A stretch of DNA of 64,000 nucleotides from Scytalidium lignicola (taxonomy: Eukaryota; Ascomycota; Leotiomycetes), in assembly GCA_002812745.2 (NCBI GenBank), contig NCSJ02000196.1, positions 17,557 to 81,556 of the forward strand. Direction: 5' to 3'. Made by a program: the position numbers and the translations under genes. The notes under the pieces were generated by a model. That model ran no database searches and was not told where the DNA came from. It saw nothing but the letters and a program-made list of their open reading frames with translations. Below are positions 23,884-35,709 of the stretch, one piece after another. The first letter of the stretch is position 1; every line of letters starts with the position of its first letter.

Positions 23884-26286
23884 TTATGTCCATCCCAAAT
23901 TCTCCAATAAACCTCTCGCTTCACCAGTTGTCATCCCACTAACACCCAATGCTCGCACCTGACTGCCCTTCCGAAGTCTCTGCAAGCCCAAAGCCAGCTT
24001 CCAGCTCTCCTCCTGCGTGATGACAAATACGTACTTCTTGCCTTCCTGATCACGTAGACTCGCTCTCAAGATGTGAAATCCTGCGCTTTTCAGTTCACCA
24101 GTCTGTGAAGACGCACCCATGTGGTTAGTTTGGTCTCTACTTCGGTTATGACGATGATGCTGCGAACGCGACGAGCTAACAGACGAAGTAAACGTTGAAT
24201 CAGAAGCAGTAGAGGATCGAGAAGAACTGCCATAAGAAGATGCAGAGTAGACAGAATCATGATCAGAAGCAGAAGAAGCAAAACGACAATTATCATTACA
24301 ACATGTCAAGAGATCAGCAAGTAGCGTGTTCGTCTCCTCGGCAGAGATCGCACGCTCTTTATCCAAATTCCAAACGCGACGAACAGGATTCTTAGGTAAA
24401 GAAGCACGCGCAGAAGCAGAAGCAGACTTGCCAGCGGGGTCCTGGCTGAAATGTGGACACCATACCTCTACAAGTTTCATAGTCCATGCCTTGACGTCCC
24501 ACTCTCGTTGCGGGACGCCGCGGATATCATCATCAATAAAGAGACCTTCGGTGGTGATGCGCAAGATTAGTCCATCTGTTACAGGAGCCACACCGGAGAT
24601 GAGCTGAGATGTCGGCGTTTTGAGGAAGGCGTTGTTGAAGGCGTAGACTCCTTTAATTACTATCTTATCTGGATCCTTCGTACTATATGGTCCGCGATGC
24701 GAGGGAGGCGGTGTGGTCGGAGTCGTCGATTGGGATGCTGCGTAAGATGATTCGGAATAAACTGAGGAATGGGATGTTCGGTGTCGTGTGGCTCGTTTGG
24801 GTTTGTCGTAGGGTCGGTATGAGTAAGCATCATCTTCAGCATCTCGTGCAGTCCTGGCTGTTGGTGGTGGTGGTGGATTTTTGGTTGGTGATGGTGTTGA
24901 CGGGTTCTTGTTAGGAGGTGGTTGTGGTGGGGGATTCTTAGTTGGCGATGCCTGTTGTGGTGGACGAGACTTGGGTGTAGAGGGCGATTGCGTTGTAGGA
25001 TTCTTAGTGGGCGAAGGCGAACGTACTTCTGAGCGAGTTTCTGCAGGTCGACCATTTGGCCAAGGGTTGGTCTTTTCTCCAATTGCTGAGAATGCATAAG
25101 TAGTCGATCTACGTTTTAAGGCCTCCTCCTTCAGTTTCCTATCTCGATCGATTCGCTCCCGAATCTCTTTCTCAAGGGCTTCCCGAGCTCGAGCTTCCTT
25201 TTCCTTGGCTTCTCTCTCACGAGCCTCCTTTTCTCGAGCTAGTCTCCCCTTTGCCTCTCTTTCTCGGGCTTCTCTTAACCAGGTCTCGCGAGCTTCTTTG
25301 TCTCTGGCTTCCTTGAGTCGAGCTTCCCTTAGTCGAGCCTCTCTCTCTCGCGCTTCCTTTTCCCTAGCTTCTTTTTCTCGGAGCTCTTTCTCCCGAGCCT
25401 CCTTCTCTCGGGCTTCTCTTTCTCGGGTTTCTTTCTCACGTACTTCCCTCTCCCGGGCCTCTCGAGCTTCCCGCTCTTTGGTATCTCGTTCCCTGGCTTC
25501 TCGCTCTCGTCTTTCTCGTTCGCGAGCCTCCCTCTCCCTTGCCTCTCGCAGCTTCTTTTCTAATTCCTCCTTGCGCTTCTTCTCTGCTTCCTTTGCTTTT
25601 CGTTCTTCCTCCTTCTTTCTTGTCTCTTCTCTTGCCTTTTCCCAGCCGCCTTTGGGTGTATTTTCGGGTTGTGGACCTGCGCCAGGGCCACCGTCGTTAC
25701 CAGACGCACCAGGATCTGGTGCTCCTCGTTGCTGCCACGATTGTCTCGGTCCGCCTCCATTAGAATAAGGACCTGCCCCGGGCGGTGGACCATGTGCATG
25801 GCCATTTGCATGCGAGTTTCGTGGAGGGCTCGATTGTCCATGTGGAGGTGGAGTCGGTCCTCCGTTTGATTGTGCTGAACCTCGACCGCCGAAACCACCT
25901 CCATAACCACCTCCAAACCCAGCTCCGGGTCTGCCGAACCCGAATCCACCATCAGTTTGAGCCCTTCCTATTGACCAAGCCCCAAGTCCTATTGCAAGTG
26001 TAAACATGATCGTGCCTGCTCCTCCTGAGCCATTTGCCGAGTTCCACCATGATTTCAATGCAGGCTGTATTGCTGAGCCAACAACCACCAGTATTAGCGC
26101 TGAAGCAAATCCAGCCACGAAACTATTCACATTTGGTTGTAACGATGGCAAGTACAGGAATCCAGAGCCGGACGAATGTGGCGGAATGATGAAGATGTCA
26201 TAATTTCCAGGAGGTAATCCAGAAGATGAGGTTGATTTGGGCATCTCCCCATGGGGAGGCGGCGGAGGCGGCGGAGGTTCATCCAT
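23884..26286 (-). CDS. predicted membrane-anchored polyampholyte protein
   Basis: One uninterrupted frame of 800 residues. Order of features: Met-Asp-Glu then eight prolines; two hydrophobic segments at about 54-72 and 91-107 that could span a membrane; a Gly-rich patch (about 113-138); a Pro/Gly/His-rich linker; a very long Glu/Arg/Lys/Ala tract at about 213-400 built from REARE/KEARE units, likely a single charged helix; a Pro-rich segment with repeated SPTKNP units (about 430-480); and two conserved-looking C-terminal blocks, about 560-635 (DKIVIKGVYAFNNAF) and about 728-800 (GFHILRASLRDQEGKKYVFV to LGWT). I recall similar uncharacterised proteins in ascomycetes but no name. The strong codon periodicity explains the long opposite-strand frame at 25205-25768, which is not a gene. 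Function unknown. Confidence 0.8.
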   Translation of the reverse strand: MDEPPPPPPPPHGEMPKSTSSSGLPPGNYDIFIIPPHSSGSGFLYLPSLQPNVNSFVAGFASALILVVVGSAIQPALKSWWNSANGSGGAGTIMFTLAIGLGAWSIGRAQTDGGFGFGRPGAGFGGGYGGGFGGRGSAQSNGGPTPPPHGQSSPPRNSHANGHAHGPPPGAGPYSNGGGPRQSWQQRGAPDPGASGNDGGPGAGPQPENTPKGGWEKAREETRKKEEERKAKEAEKKRKEELEKKLREAREREARERERREREARERDTKEREAREAREREVREKETREREAREKEAREKELREKEAREKEAREREARLREARLKEARDKEARETWLREAREREAKGRLAREKEAREREAKEKEARAREALEKEIRERIDRDRKLKEEALKRRSTTYAFSAIGEKTNPWPNGRPAETRSEVRSPSPTKNPTTQSPSTPKSRPPQQASPTKNPPPQPPPNKNPSTPSPTKNPPPPPTARTARDAEDDAYSYRPYDKPKRATRHRTSHSSVYSESSYAASQSTTPTTPPPSHRGPYSTKDPDKIVIKGVYAFNNAFLKTPTSQLISGVAPVTDGLILRITTEGLFIDDDIRGVPQREWDVKAWTMKLVEVWCPHFSQDPAGKSASASARASLPKNPVRRVWNLDKERAISAEETNTLLADLLTCCNDNCRFASSASDHDSVYSASSYGSSSRSSTASDSTFTSSVSSSRSQHHRHNRSRDQTNHMGASSQTGELKSAGFHILRASLRDQEGKKYVFVITQEESWKLALGLQRLRKGSQVRALGVSGMTTGEARGLLENLGWT

Positions 26287-29200
26287 CGCTGCGGCTGGAT
26301 GATGGTTTGGGTGTCGAAGTCACTTTTGCGAAACGCTACAGGGAACAAGAGATGCAATCGTGATCGAAATCAATTCTAAGTCGAGGGTATCTCTAAAAAC
26401 GGCGAAGAATTGTCATAAGGTCGTAAAAAACTATCCCAAATCAGCACATCCTCCCCGTCAGCCAGCCAAACGCCTGAATGTCAACAAACCTCAACAGAAG
26501 CAAAAAAANGACGATCAAATCAGGGACCCGGAACAACGCTCTCGCAACAACAACAACAGAACGGAAAATTACAAACTCCAAAAACTCCGCTATGGTACAG
26601 ACTCCATGAAGAACCTTAAAGCGAAGTTTATTGTTCGAATTCTCTTGGTCTGCCGTCTTTTTTGGCTGCTCGAAAATTTTCTTTCAAGCCCGGAATTGGC
26701 AGGGAAAAGAGGTGAGCATACAAATTATTATTTTGGGGTGTTTACCACCCAAATTTGTCGCCGCCGACCGAGCGACCCCCAGTCAAAGCGGTAAGCGAGA
26801 CAGCGCCGGTAGCTGGGACCCCTCGTAATCTGATATTTAATTTCGACGAAATTCCGAGTGCCGTCACTTCTTGGAAGGTGGCTAGCCGTGCTGCAAGGCG
26901 ATAAAGAAATCTTATTAATTACCAGTTTGCCGGAATGCTGATGTTAGAGATTGAACGTTTTAAATTATATACGTGTATGAGAGTGGATTCGATCGATCGC
27001 AGGAAGAAAACGGTATTTGTTCTATCTGAGGGAAATCACAACACGGACCGAATTGAACCATTCAGCAACGGGCAAATGGAGAAAAAGAAAAAAGAAAAAC
27101 ACCTGTCCAAAACAAAAACAATTGATTATCTGGCCAATTGATCAGCTCAAAAGGAGTCATCCTTCGTCCCGCCATCACTGGCTGACCAGCGGGAAAGAAG
27201 GGGGGGAGAAGGAAAGGAAAGGAATAGGCAGACTCCACAGTTGACAGCGCAGAGCCCATGGCCTATCCCGATCGATCACACCGCATCGTCAACAACCAAT
27301 TCGCAAATCACACAAAAAGCTCTCACATCAATCACACCCACCGTCCGAAGCCCCGCAGTCGGCAGGCGGTTTGCACTGATGATGCAAAGCCCGAGGTGGT
27401 CATACGGAAACCCCCAAACTCAGGGTGCTCTCTCTCTCGGGCGGAGGATGCGTGGCCGCCGAAAAGAATCATGTACGAGAGGGCCGGTCCGCAACCAGTG
27501 AGAAGGGACAGCACGCCGCTGGGCCCGCTGATTGGCTCTCTCCATGTGGCAAGAGGCTGCGCGCGTCGCTCTTTCCAGAGGCTCTGTGCGCGTCCGTTGC
27601 TGCAGCAACNGCGGCAAATGTGCCGGGGCTGCAGCACACACGGAATTGGAAAGCGTTCGGGAGGTCGGTGATCGAATCTGTCAAAGCAGGATTTCTTTTC
27701 TTTTCTTTTTCTCTGCTCTTCTGAGGAAGAGGGGTGTTCTTGGCTATGACGATGTACTGATGTAGCATGTCTGTGCAGTAAGTTATTCGATTTCACATAT
27801 CAAAGTAGATAGTGCTGTTTGTCATTAATTGCCGGTTTTGCTTCCTAGCAAATTTTTNGCCCAGAATGGCGGCCGCTCAGACGGCCCGTTCCTAGGCAAA
27901 AGGACCCTTAAATACGGCCTTTGACTGGAGCAGCATTTCACCCTCAATTGGTGTGAATTCTAATTCATATTATATTAGAGTAGTATACAGAAAAAAATTC
28001 CATTTTATATTAAAGAAGCTAGAGCAGGTCTACCGTAGTACTGAATTATAAGATTTAAAGGCTGATGCCCAATGCAAATCCACCCAAAACTCCTGAAAGA
28101 GACCTATGCCACGTGATATATTTGATACTCCGATTATTTCAAAATTTAGCAATTCTCAATTGAACGCAGCCCTCTCTGCAATCTCTCCCTAATATGAACA
28201 CATAGCAGTACAGTGCAATTCATGCCTTGTCCTTCCTCAGCTTCCTGCCATCCATGACTTCTTGAGATAAATGGCATTGATGTTAGATGAAAGCCAACTA
28301 CATTGGACATCAAAGTTCAGCAAAACCGTCATAAACCCAAGAAGTGGAGAAGCAAGAAAACTAAGTTAGAGAACATACTGTACTTGTATCCACAGGCACT
28401 ATAAGAATCTTCCGGCGAGTCCATGCTGGCCTCGATATGAGGGTATAGCTTTCTCCATATCGGAACGCCTTCCGAGAACAAAAGCGTTGACAATTGAAGC
28501 AGCGGAGTCTAACTTCGGCATTCTATTTCTTAGAATCATGAATTAGCAGTGAACTTTACAGTACTTGCCGTCACCGGTAAGGTCCAGATGACTAGAGTGA
28601 TGACTTCATACCACTCGTCGCGGATAGAAAAGTAGGGAGTTCTCAATGAACTCCTCTTAGTGACCATTGTAGAGAAGTTCCGACTAGTTATGGGTTGCAA
28701 ATAGATCCCTCAGCGACCAAAATTGTGAAAAGGTAGCCTTTAAACAGAAAGTTAGCAGTTCGATCGGCCGGTTGGGCTTGGCCAGAATAACCGTATCTTG
28801 AAGCAATTCTCTACTCTCTATAATCCCAGGGTCTAGCATTAGTCTCGGTAGTAGATATTTTGCGGTAATTGTAATTTCAAATCACTCATGTTAATTTCCA
28901 AGTATCTGTCAATTAATAATTAATGGTCTTTCATTCTCAGTAAACCTATAGCTACAGTTTATCCTCCTTTGCTCCATATATCAGCAGTTATTCTAGTACT
29001 GGACTTTCAGGAGAATAGAGTATATCTCGATGGATATCTTGGACTGATTGAAGGAAAATGAGGCAAATTTCATGTTGTAATAACATGGTGGTTGAAGAAA
29101 CTAGACATATTCATCTCCATAACCATGATAAATCATCACTGAGAATCAAAAATGATGTTAGTCGAGGTGGAAGATGAAGCGTACGCCAATTATAAAGCTG

Positions 29201-29352
29201 GCTGACAAGAGGAAGCAGTGTGAGCCCTCTGTAATGACAGAGGGTATTGTTGTAATCAACACGGAAAGAAGTATGGAATTACCCTTGGACCAAAACCACA
29301 ATCTCAGAACTCAGGTATGTTCTAGGCTGGAAGGTCGAATCTAGGCTGAAGG
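26287..29352. other. 3-kb intergenic region
   Basis: No gene is supported. 26287 onward is the 5' side of the 800-residue protein gene. 27240-27800 is GC-richer, with short open frames in every register, which is the expected look of GC-rich non-coding DNA. A CACGTG hexamer lies at 28110-28115. 27900-29350 is ordinary non-coding sequence as far as I can see. Confidence 0.4.
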
Positions 29353-32161
29353 TTAAACAGATGGCTTTAATTCAGTAGCAGCCCTATCAATAATCCACTG
29401 GATGTCGACTTGAAGTCGATTAACGTGCTGATCAATGGTCTTCTTCAGCTCTTCAACAGTACCAAGCTGGTCCTTGCGAACCATCTCTCGAAGACTATCA
29501 CAGCCAATGGCTTTGGAGAAGTTAGTGGGTAGCGACAGGCACCATTTTTGGAGTGCATCATCAGTTGAAATGCTTGGTGAACTCGTAAATTGGTTGTTAG
29601 AGGATAGTATGCCATCATCAATGTCCTTTTTTNATATCTGTAGTGGCTATTGGTGCTGTATAGTTTGTAACTTCCTTTGATTTAGCTTTCACCTTATTGG
29701 GCAAAGGACCAGGTTTGCAAGAGACTGTGAAATCTTTCTCAGTGTTTGCGAAATTCTCCGTCGTAGGATTTTGATTGATTTTGACTATTTTGAATCCTTT
29801 GGTTTGTTTCCGAAGGCCGGTATCTGATGTTTCAGTAGGCTTCTGATGACTAGTATCCTTTCCTTCAGCCCTCTCCTCTGCTTCTGTTGTGTAGGCTCCG
29901 TCGATTTTATCGTTTTCCGACTTTGCCTTATTATCATTAGAGGTTATAGGACCTAGAACAGGAGTATCCCGATCACCAGCCAGAAGTTTATTCCACCTGT
30001 TATGCAGAGTCTGAAATCTTGTCCTGAAATGAAATTCATCATCTTGGGGAATATTTTTTAATCTCAGGATGGATTTGAGGATCTTATTGATCTTTGTGAC
30101 ACGAATAATGCTGACATCGATATCTTCGTAATCTTCAAGCTTGGTGACGAATTCGGACATTTGTTTCATTTCCTCTTTTGACTCTTGATCTCGGGTTAAC
30201 AGACCTTGCTGAAGCTTGTATCGCAAAAAGAGAATTTCTTTCTATACATTATCAGTAAATTTTCGTGCTAAAATCTGGAATTAAGTACTTCTCTCCTAAG
30301 ATGTTTCTCCTCAACAGTGAGTTCTTGAATGGTGAGTTCCGGTACGGGCTTTTGAGCTGAATCCTGATCGACCTTCTGAATATCAGACAGGTCTACAGTG
30401 GCAGTATTTGTTGACGTAGCAAACATCTGAAGTCTAGGGCCACCTTTCAGTCCAGCAACGTCAGTAATTTTCTCAGTCGCTTCAACACTTCCTGGTTTGT
30501 AAAAAGTTATCTGCTGACCTGCTGGGGTCACTGAACGGAGGTCCTTGTCTTTAACCTGCTTCAGAGAAGATACCCTCGGACCAATAACCGGTCCTGGTTT
30601 ATTTGTAGAGAACTTTTGTTCAACCTCCAGGTAACGTTCCCGCGCCGTATCATTGGTCATCTTGTTTTGATTGAGTGTAGAAGTTTCGCATCCTGGATAT
30701 TCTACTATGATGGTCTCCTCACTACCATCTTTTATGAAGTCAGATGGGAGCTGAGAGTTATTTCGATGGAAAATTTTCTCATTCTCACTTTTGTTGTATG
30801 CCATAAGTAAGTCAAGTCGTTTCATTTTTGTTGTATGGGGGCTCTGGACAAAGCATAGTCAGCAAAACTCAGTTCAGAATTGGATAGAATACTTACCATC
30901 GAACGCTGACCAACATCATCACTACCACCAGTATTGGACTTGTCAGGAAGTTGTTTTGGGGGATTCATGATTATGTCTCCATCCTCTGATGCTTTTTTGG
31001 CATCAGTCGCGACATCCAAGTTCCTATTAATCTGAGTATCCTGAATGTTCGTTGACTTTGCCTGTTGAATTTGCCCGTTGTCATTCATGCTGGGTTTAAC
31101 TTTTTTTGATGGGTGTCTATTTGTTTTATTCCCTTTAGGTGTACCTTCTCCCTCGGGTATACCATTTTTCCTTTTCTTGTTTGTAGAATTCTTAGGCAAG
31201 TTGTTATTATTCTAGTTTAATTTGTTAGCTCAGTAAATTCAGATAAAGACCTCAGAATTTGAAAGGGTACTAACCAAGACCTTTTTTTNGATCACTACTG
31301 TTAGCAGAGATACTATCCCTGGATAATTTAGAAGGACGAGCGGCGGAATTTCGTTTGACATTTTTGGTCAGAGAGCCACTAGGTGGTATGGGAACTTTAG
31401 GAGGCAACTCCTAGAGTAAGATGTTAATAAGCATAAACAACCATTTAACTTGGAAATTACCTGAGCGGCATCAAGAGCGTTAGCATCCGTTGTCATTGGT
31501 GCTTTGGGAGCTATGTATTGAGCAGAGTGAGAGAAGATTGATGAATTCGCAGAGGTTACTACTTTCTTGTTTCCCTCTGTTGGTATCATATTGCCTTCAA
31601 GGTTCGAGTTTGGGCTCTGAGAAGATGTACTGGAACTATTGGCAACTCCCATAGGTTGTCTTGATCTCGGGTTGTGTTTCAATCGATCCCATGCACGGGA
31701 CAGTTTAGTATATCCTACACGAGTGGTGGTTTCGCCAGATGTGCATTCATCAGTTATTAGGCGTTGTGCTTCTTGTAAGCTAACAGTATCGGAAATTCTT
31801 TTCAGTGCTTGAAGTGCAGACAGTCCGATATTTCCCTCCTTTGGGTGTATTTCCTCAGGAAAGGAATTCCAGAAATCCTGAATGTCTTGGATGTGCCAGT
31901 TATTTTTGATTGCTAATAATTGTTGTGCCTGTATTCTGGAATTGTCTCTGTTCATTTCTCCTGCCTTCAGTTCATTAGCAGTATTAACAATGTGATTTAT
32001 GCATGATTCAACGCTAAGGTTAACATGAAAACAAAGAATAGTTGCTTAGACATAAATTTGTGCGGAAGATAAAAACGAGCAGGAAAACTTACTATTCTTG
32101 CCCCTCCATTATTAGATCTTCTCTGCCCAGGAGGGCCAGCAGAAGTAGGCATACCACTCAT
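29353..32161 (-). CDS. hypothetical protein with TFIIS-N/LEDGF-like helical segment
   Basis: Six exons: 32161-32093, 31964-31461, 31410-31275, 31211-30897, 30843-30289 and 30241-29353. The introns are 128, 50, 63, 53 and 47 nt, all GT-AG. The total is 822 codons if the 'n' characters at 31289 and 29633, each beside a homopolymer run, are not counted as bases. With them counted, the reading frame breaks twice although coding continues clearly after each. Residues 1-526 are mostly low-complexity and Ser/Asn/Lys-rich. Exon 6 (from residue 527) starts with a helical block: LRYKLQQGLLTRDQ, then DVSIIRVTKINKILKSIL and FQTLHNRWNKLL. This resembles the TFIIS N-terminal/LEDGF IBD-type bundle that fungal PWWP proteins carry. 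No PWWP domain is seen in the N-terminus. Probably nuclear; function unknown. Confidence 0.7.
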
Positions 32162-33832
32162 CTTAGCTTTCTATATAAGAGCTAGATAGAATTAGAAGTA
32201 TTAGAAGAAAATGGAAAGAATTCATACGTTGCTCTAGTGCCTAATATTTGTAAGATGCAAATAACAGGTAAATATTATATTGACTGGTTGTTGGATTTGG
32301 CTTTGACTGTGATAGAATACAGGAGATAGGTATAAGCTCTTTTATCAAACAGAGTTCGATTACTTACTTAGGAATCAGGACGCTGTTTGATAATCAACAG
32401 AATGTTTCGATTATCCCTATGCTAGTTGTAGAAACAGAGCCTGATGGAAAAACAAAATTGAAGACTTGTTTGTTGGTCGCGTTATTCAGCGTTGTTATAG
32501 GCGGAGCTAGGAGTTTTATTGACGTGTGTAGCCACAGCGAATGGTTAAAACGCGAGGCCTAGGCAACGGATATTAATTCACATGACTACTAATATAAATT
32601 TGTGTGTAGTGGTAGTTTTGACGAGAAACAACACTCACCACTAGACTCAGCCTATAGAGGTTTGTGGTTAGTGATCAAAAATAGCGAGCTTGTTGATTTA
32701 GTGAAGTCAAGGAAATGGTATCTAGATCACAAACTTTGAGTAGCAAGAGTCATGTGATAGGAGAGAGAAGCTTCAGGCTTTCACTGTTGCGGGGAGGTTT
32801 CCAAGAAGGACTATACTTTCGACCAATATTGTGCAGAAGAAAGGAGAAGATGTGTATGTGGTGTCTAATAAACAGTACAATATGAAGGTGGTTATCTAGG
32901 AAGGCAAAGTGGTGGCTCCTTCCTGAGGCACATATATGTTCTCTACAATTTCTTCCAGTACCATTGGTCTACATAATGCAGACCAGAAAAGTGAAATCAG
33001 GAAAGGAAATCAATTTTCCATTTTACTATCAAGTGCTAGCAACACTACATTGCCTTTCAAATGCAGACAATAGAATGTGAGTATCCCGGTTGCTCTTCAA
33101 GATACGGAAGTGATGCCCTCTACCTTATATAACTATATAGATACTTTTAGAAACTGAATATAACAATAATATAGAAATTTTTATGATAACAAACTTCGTC
33201 TGAATTGAATTATTATAATTGAAAGCATTGGAAAGACTCCCATTAAAAAAGAGCCATAAAGAACTATCATATGGCTAATGCACGAGAGAGATGTCTCAGA
33301 TGCCAAACAGTGTACGGCCGAATGCAGCACATGTAACATAGTCCCATAGTGAACGAAAACTACTTGTTAACCTTCGATAACATGCCCAAGACACAAGCAA
33401 TATCATACGTTATTAATCCGCTAAGATAGATACTGGCGGATCTTAGGTTACAACACTCTCAACATAGAGCATATTTTGTCTCACCGAAACCAGAGCAAAG
33501 AAATGGAACTCGAAAGGATTGCATTAAGAACTATAAACTCTATAGGAATAATAACACTCTTCTTCTATAGAGCTTGATGCATAAATATAGGCAGGACAAT
33601 GTATGAGTCATCAACACCGGGTATCCCTCATCCTATGTACAGGACAAACACGACTTCAGATGACTATAATAGGCACATGCTTTCCTTTCCGACAATAAAA
33701 GACATTATAATAGAAGTACAGAAAGAGACCGTCTGTAACCATCAAAGAGAACTCCACGCTTATGCCAACTTATGCCACGTAACAGGGAGTGAAAGGAAAG
33801 AAAGTAAATCGTAAAAACGAACCGTCACTCAT
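32162..33832. other. intergenic region
   Basis: 1.7 kb of moderately AT-rich DNA between the starts/ends of two minus-strand genes. Only short frames (for example 33599-33814) without protein character. Nothing else identified. Confidence 0.4.
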
Positions 33833-34981
33833 TTAAGAGAGCTTGCCCACCCTCTTCTTGGCCACTCCAATCTTGCCCTTAATCCGATCCACATCTCCAT
33901 CAACTCTGTTCAGCATGTCTTTCTGGAGCTCGAGCTCTCCATGAATTGCCATGCCCATCTCCTTCTGCCTCCTGACAATCTTGCCTAGCTCCTCCACATC
34001 AAGGTCTTGATCCTCCATCATTTGCTTCTGCAACTGCAACACTCCTTCATTATCCAGTTCCCTAGTCTTACTAGTCTCCTGTACGGGAGCACCAAGTACT
34101 CTCCCCGTAGGTCTCGATACACTAGCTCCAAACAAGGCGTTCTTATCCTGCTGGCTAGCCGCCGCGCCCCTCGTACTCTCAGCAGCACCCTCATGACTCT
34201 TACTAGCAAGAGTAAGCGCCAGCTTCTCCAAGCCATCCCTCTCAACCCTGGCACTACCAAGCAGATCTCTCCGCCTCCTAATCTCTCCCTCGCCCAGCTT
34301 CCCACTACTACTACTCATCGCATTCCCTTTTCCCTTTTCACCTTCTACAAGCGTCTTCAACCCTTCATCCAAATTAACCAACAATCCCCCAGCCTTAACC
34401 AAGCACCTCTTAGCATTAGCCCCAGCTTCATACTGCGCCTGAGCCGTCGTCGCCCCATCTCTGCGTCCAAGGAACAGCCTCGCATCATGCAACTGGCCCT
34501 TCATCTCGCGATGTAAATCCAACCATACCTGTGGATCAGCCGCCACCTGTCCAGCAGACATCGTCGCGCGCTGGTTCGCAGCCATGAGATCCTGTCGCGA
34601 GCTGCTGAAGCTGGCGCTACTATTCGTCGAGCTTGGCAAGTTCAGGAAGCTCCTCCAGAGACTGGTTTCCCGCCATCGTCTATCGGGGTCCTCTGCTATG
34701 GTGCGTAGGTACCGCTCGAGGCCCACGCGGCGGGTTTCGGTGAGCTCAGGGGAGGAAGCAGTGGATGTGAACCATGATTTCGCGGGGAGTGGAGCGGGTG
34801 GGGGGTCTGAAATGAGGGACACTAGGCCGTGGTGTAGGGCGACGAATTCCGAGTAGCGTTTTTGGATTACAAAAGTTCGGAGAGGGAGACGGAGGGTTAT
34901 GTTGTAGAGAGTGAAGGGCTTGCCAGTGGGCGGTGTTGAGAGGATCGTGGATGGGATTGAGATCTCCAGGGGAGGAGCCAT
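33833..34981 (-). CDS. VAM7: vacuolar Qc-SNARE Vam7 (PX domain + SNARE)
   Basis: Single exon, 382 residues. An N-terminal PX domain covers about residues 5-115, with the phosphoinositide-binding KRYSEF motif (R42) and the second basic patch TRRVGLERYL (residues 83-92). The middle is low-complexity and Ser/Ala-rich. A C-terminal SNARE coiled coil spans about 312-380, with VRRQKEMG and ELELQKDML; Q353 sits where the ionic-layer glutamine of Qc SNAREs lies. There is no C-terminal membrane anchor, as is usual for Vam7, which is recruited to vacuoles through PI3P and the HOPS complex and works in homotypic vacuole fusion. The PX-SNARE combination is diagnostic. Confidence 0.93.
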   Translation of the reverse strand: MAPPLEISIPSTILSTPPTGKPFTLYNITLRLPLRTFVIQKRYSEFVALHHGLVSLISDPPPAPLPAKSWFTSTASSPELTETRRVGLERYLRTIAEDPDRRWRETSLWRSFLNLPSSTNSSASFSSSRQDLMAANQRATMSAGQVAADPQVWLDLHREMKGQLHDARLFLGRRDGATTAQAQYEAGANAKRCLVKAGGLLVNLDEGLKTLVEGEKGKGNAMSSSSGKLGEGEIRRRRDLLGSARVERDGLEKLALTLASKSHEGAAESTRGAAASQQDKNALFGASVSRPTGRVLGAPVQETSKTRELDNEGVLQLQKQMMEDQDLDVEELGKIVRRQKEMGMAIHGELELQKDMLNRVDGDVDRIKGKIGVAKKRVGKLS

Positions 34982-35709
34982 GTGTGTATTATTTGAGATT
35001 TATAATAACGATAAAGGAAAGAATTCTATTTCCTTCAGCTGTCTGCAATGTGGTATTACAGTGCAGAAACTCAAGTGCATATATAAGGGGATTGGAGTTT
35101 GTTGCCTGCAGTCCTTGGAGTCGATATTGAATTGAAGTCGAGCCCGTGACTGAGCCACTATGGGTACTAGCGTTGGCGCAGTCAACCGGTCGCCTGAACG
35201 AGCCACAGCGACGCCTTGTGGCTGCGATGCAACATGATGAGTCTGACCCCTTGCATTAAACTCCAAATCCGCATCATTATTCCCCGCTCTTTCATAATGA
35301 CCTTTTTAAGATCATCAGGGACAAGAGGAGGCCATTTTTCACTTTTGCATTGATAAGGCCGTGGCGGCTTCACAAGCACTAGAGTTTCTACCACATATCA
35401 TCTAGGACAGCTTTCAGATCTACTTTTTAAACATTACTAGAAGTCAAAAGTATTATCAATTTTTCTACCGGTCAAAGGCATTCTATCGCTATCACAGCTC
35501 ATATCACTTGCCTTGGGAATGCAGCCGTAGCAAACACACCCTTTTTCAACGCTGTCGCAAATGATTTCATCAAGCCATAACCTCATATGCTGATCATAAC
35601 ACTCCACCGCCCAAGAAGAACCAACAATATCATGCCTTAAAAGCATCATCTGCAACATTTTGCCTATCTCTCCTAGTTTTTTCCATGCCATCAGATCCTC
35701 TCTTACCAC
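34982..35709. other. region between VAM7 and MAL3; probable MAL3 3' UTR
   Basis: On the minus strand two short open frames follow the MAL3 stop (35709-35437 and 35394-35182). Their composition is partly protein-like (WKKLGEIGKMLQ; VPDDLKKVI), but I recognise no family and no start or splice pattern links them. They may be 3' UTR of MAL3 or the remains of a degraded gene. Confidence 0.35.

Noticed and set aside
25205..25768. 187-residue plus-strand frame rich in Ser, Arg and Leu
   Set aside because: It is the mirror of the REARE/KEARE repeat in the minus-strand 800-residue gene; the repeat itself keeps the other strand open.
27241..27796. Overlapping open frames in all registers
   Set aside because: GC-richer DNA lacks stops by chance; no frame has splice logic or family resemblance.
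35182..35709. A possible small gene downstream of MAL3
   Set aside because: The frame starts without a convincing ATG context and no family was recognised; kept only as probable 3' UTR.
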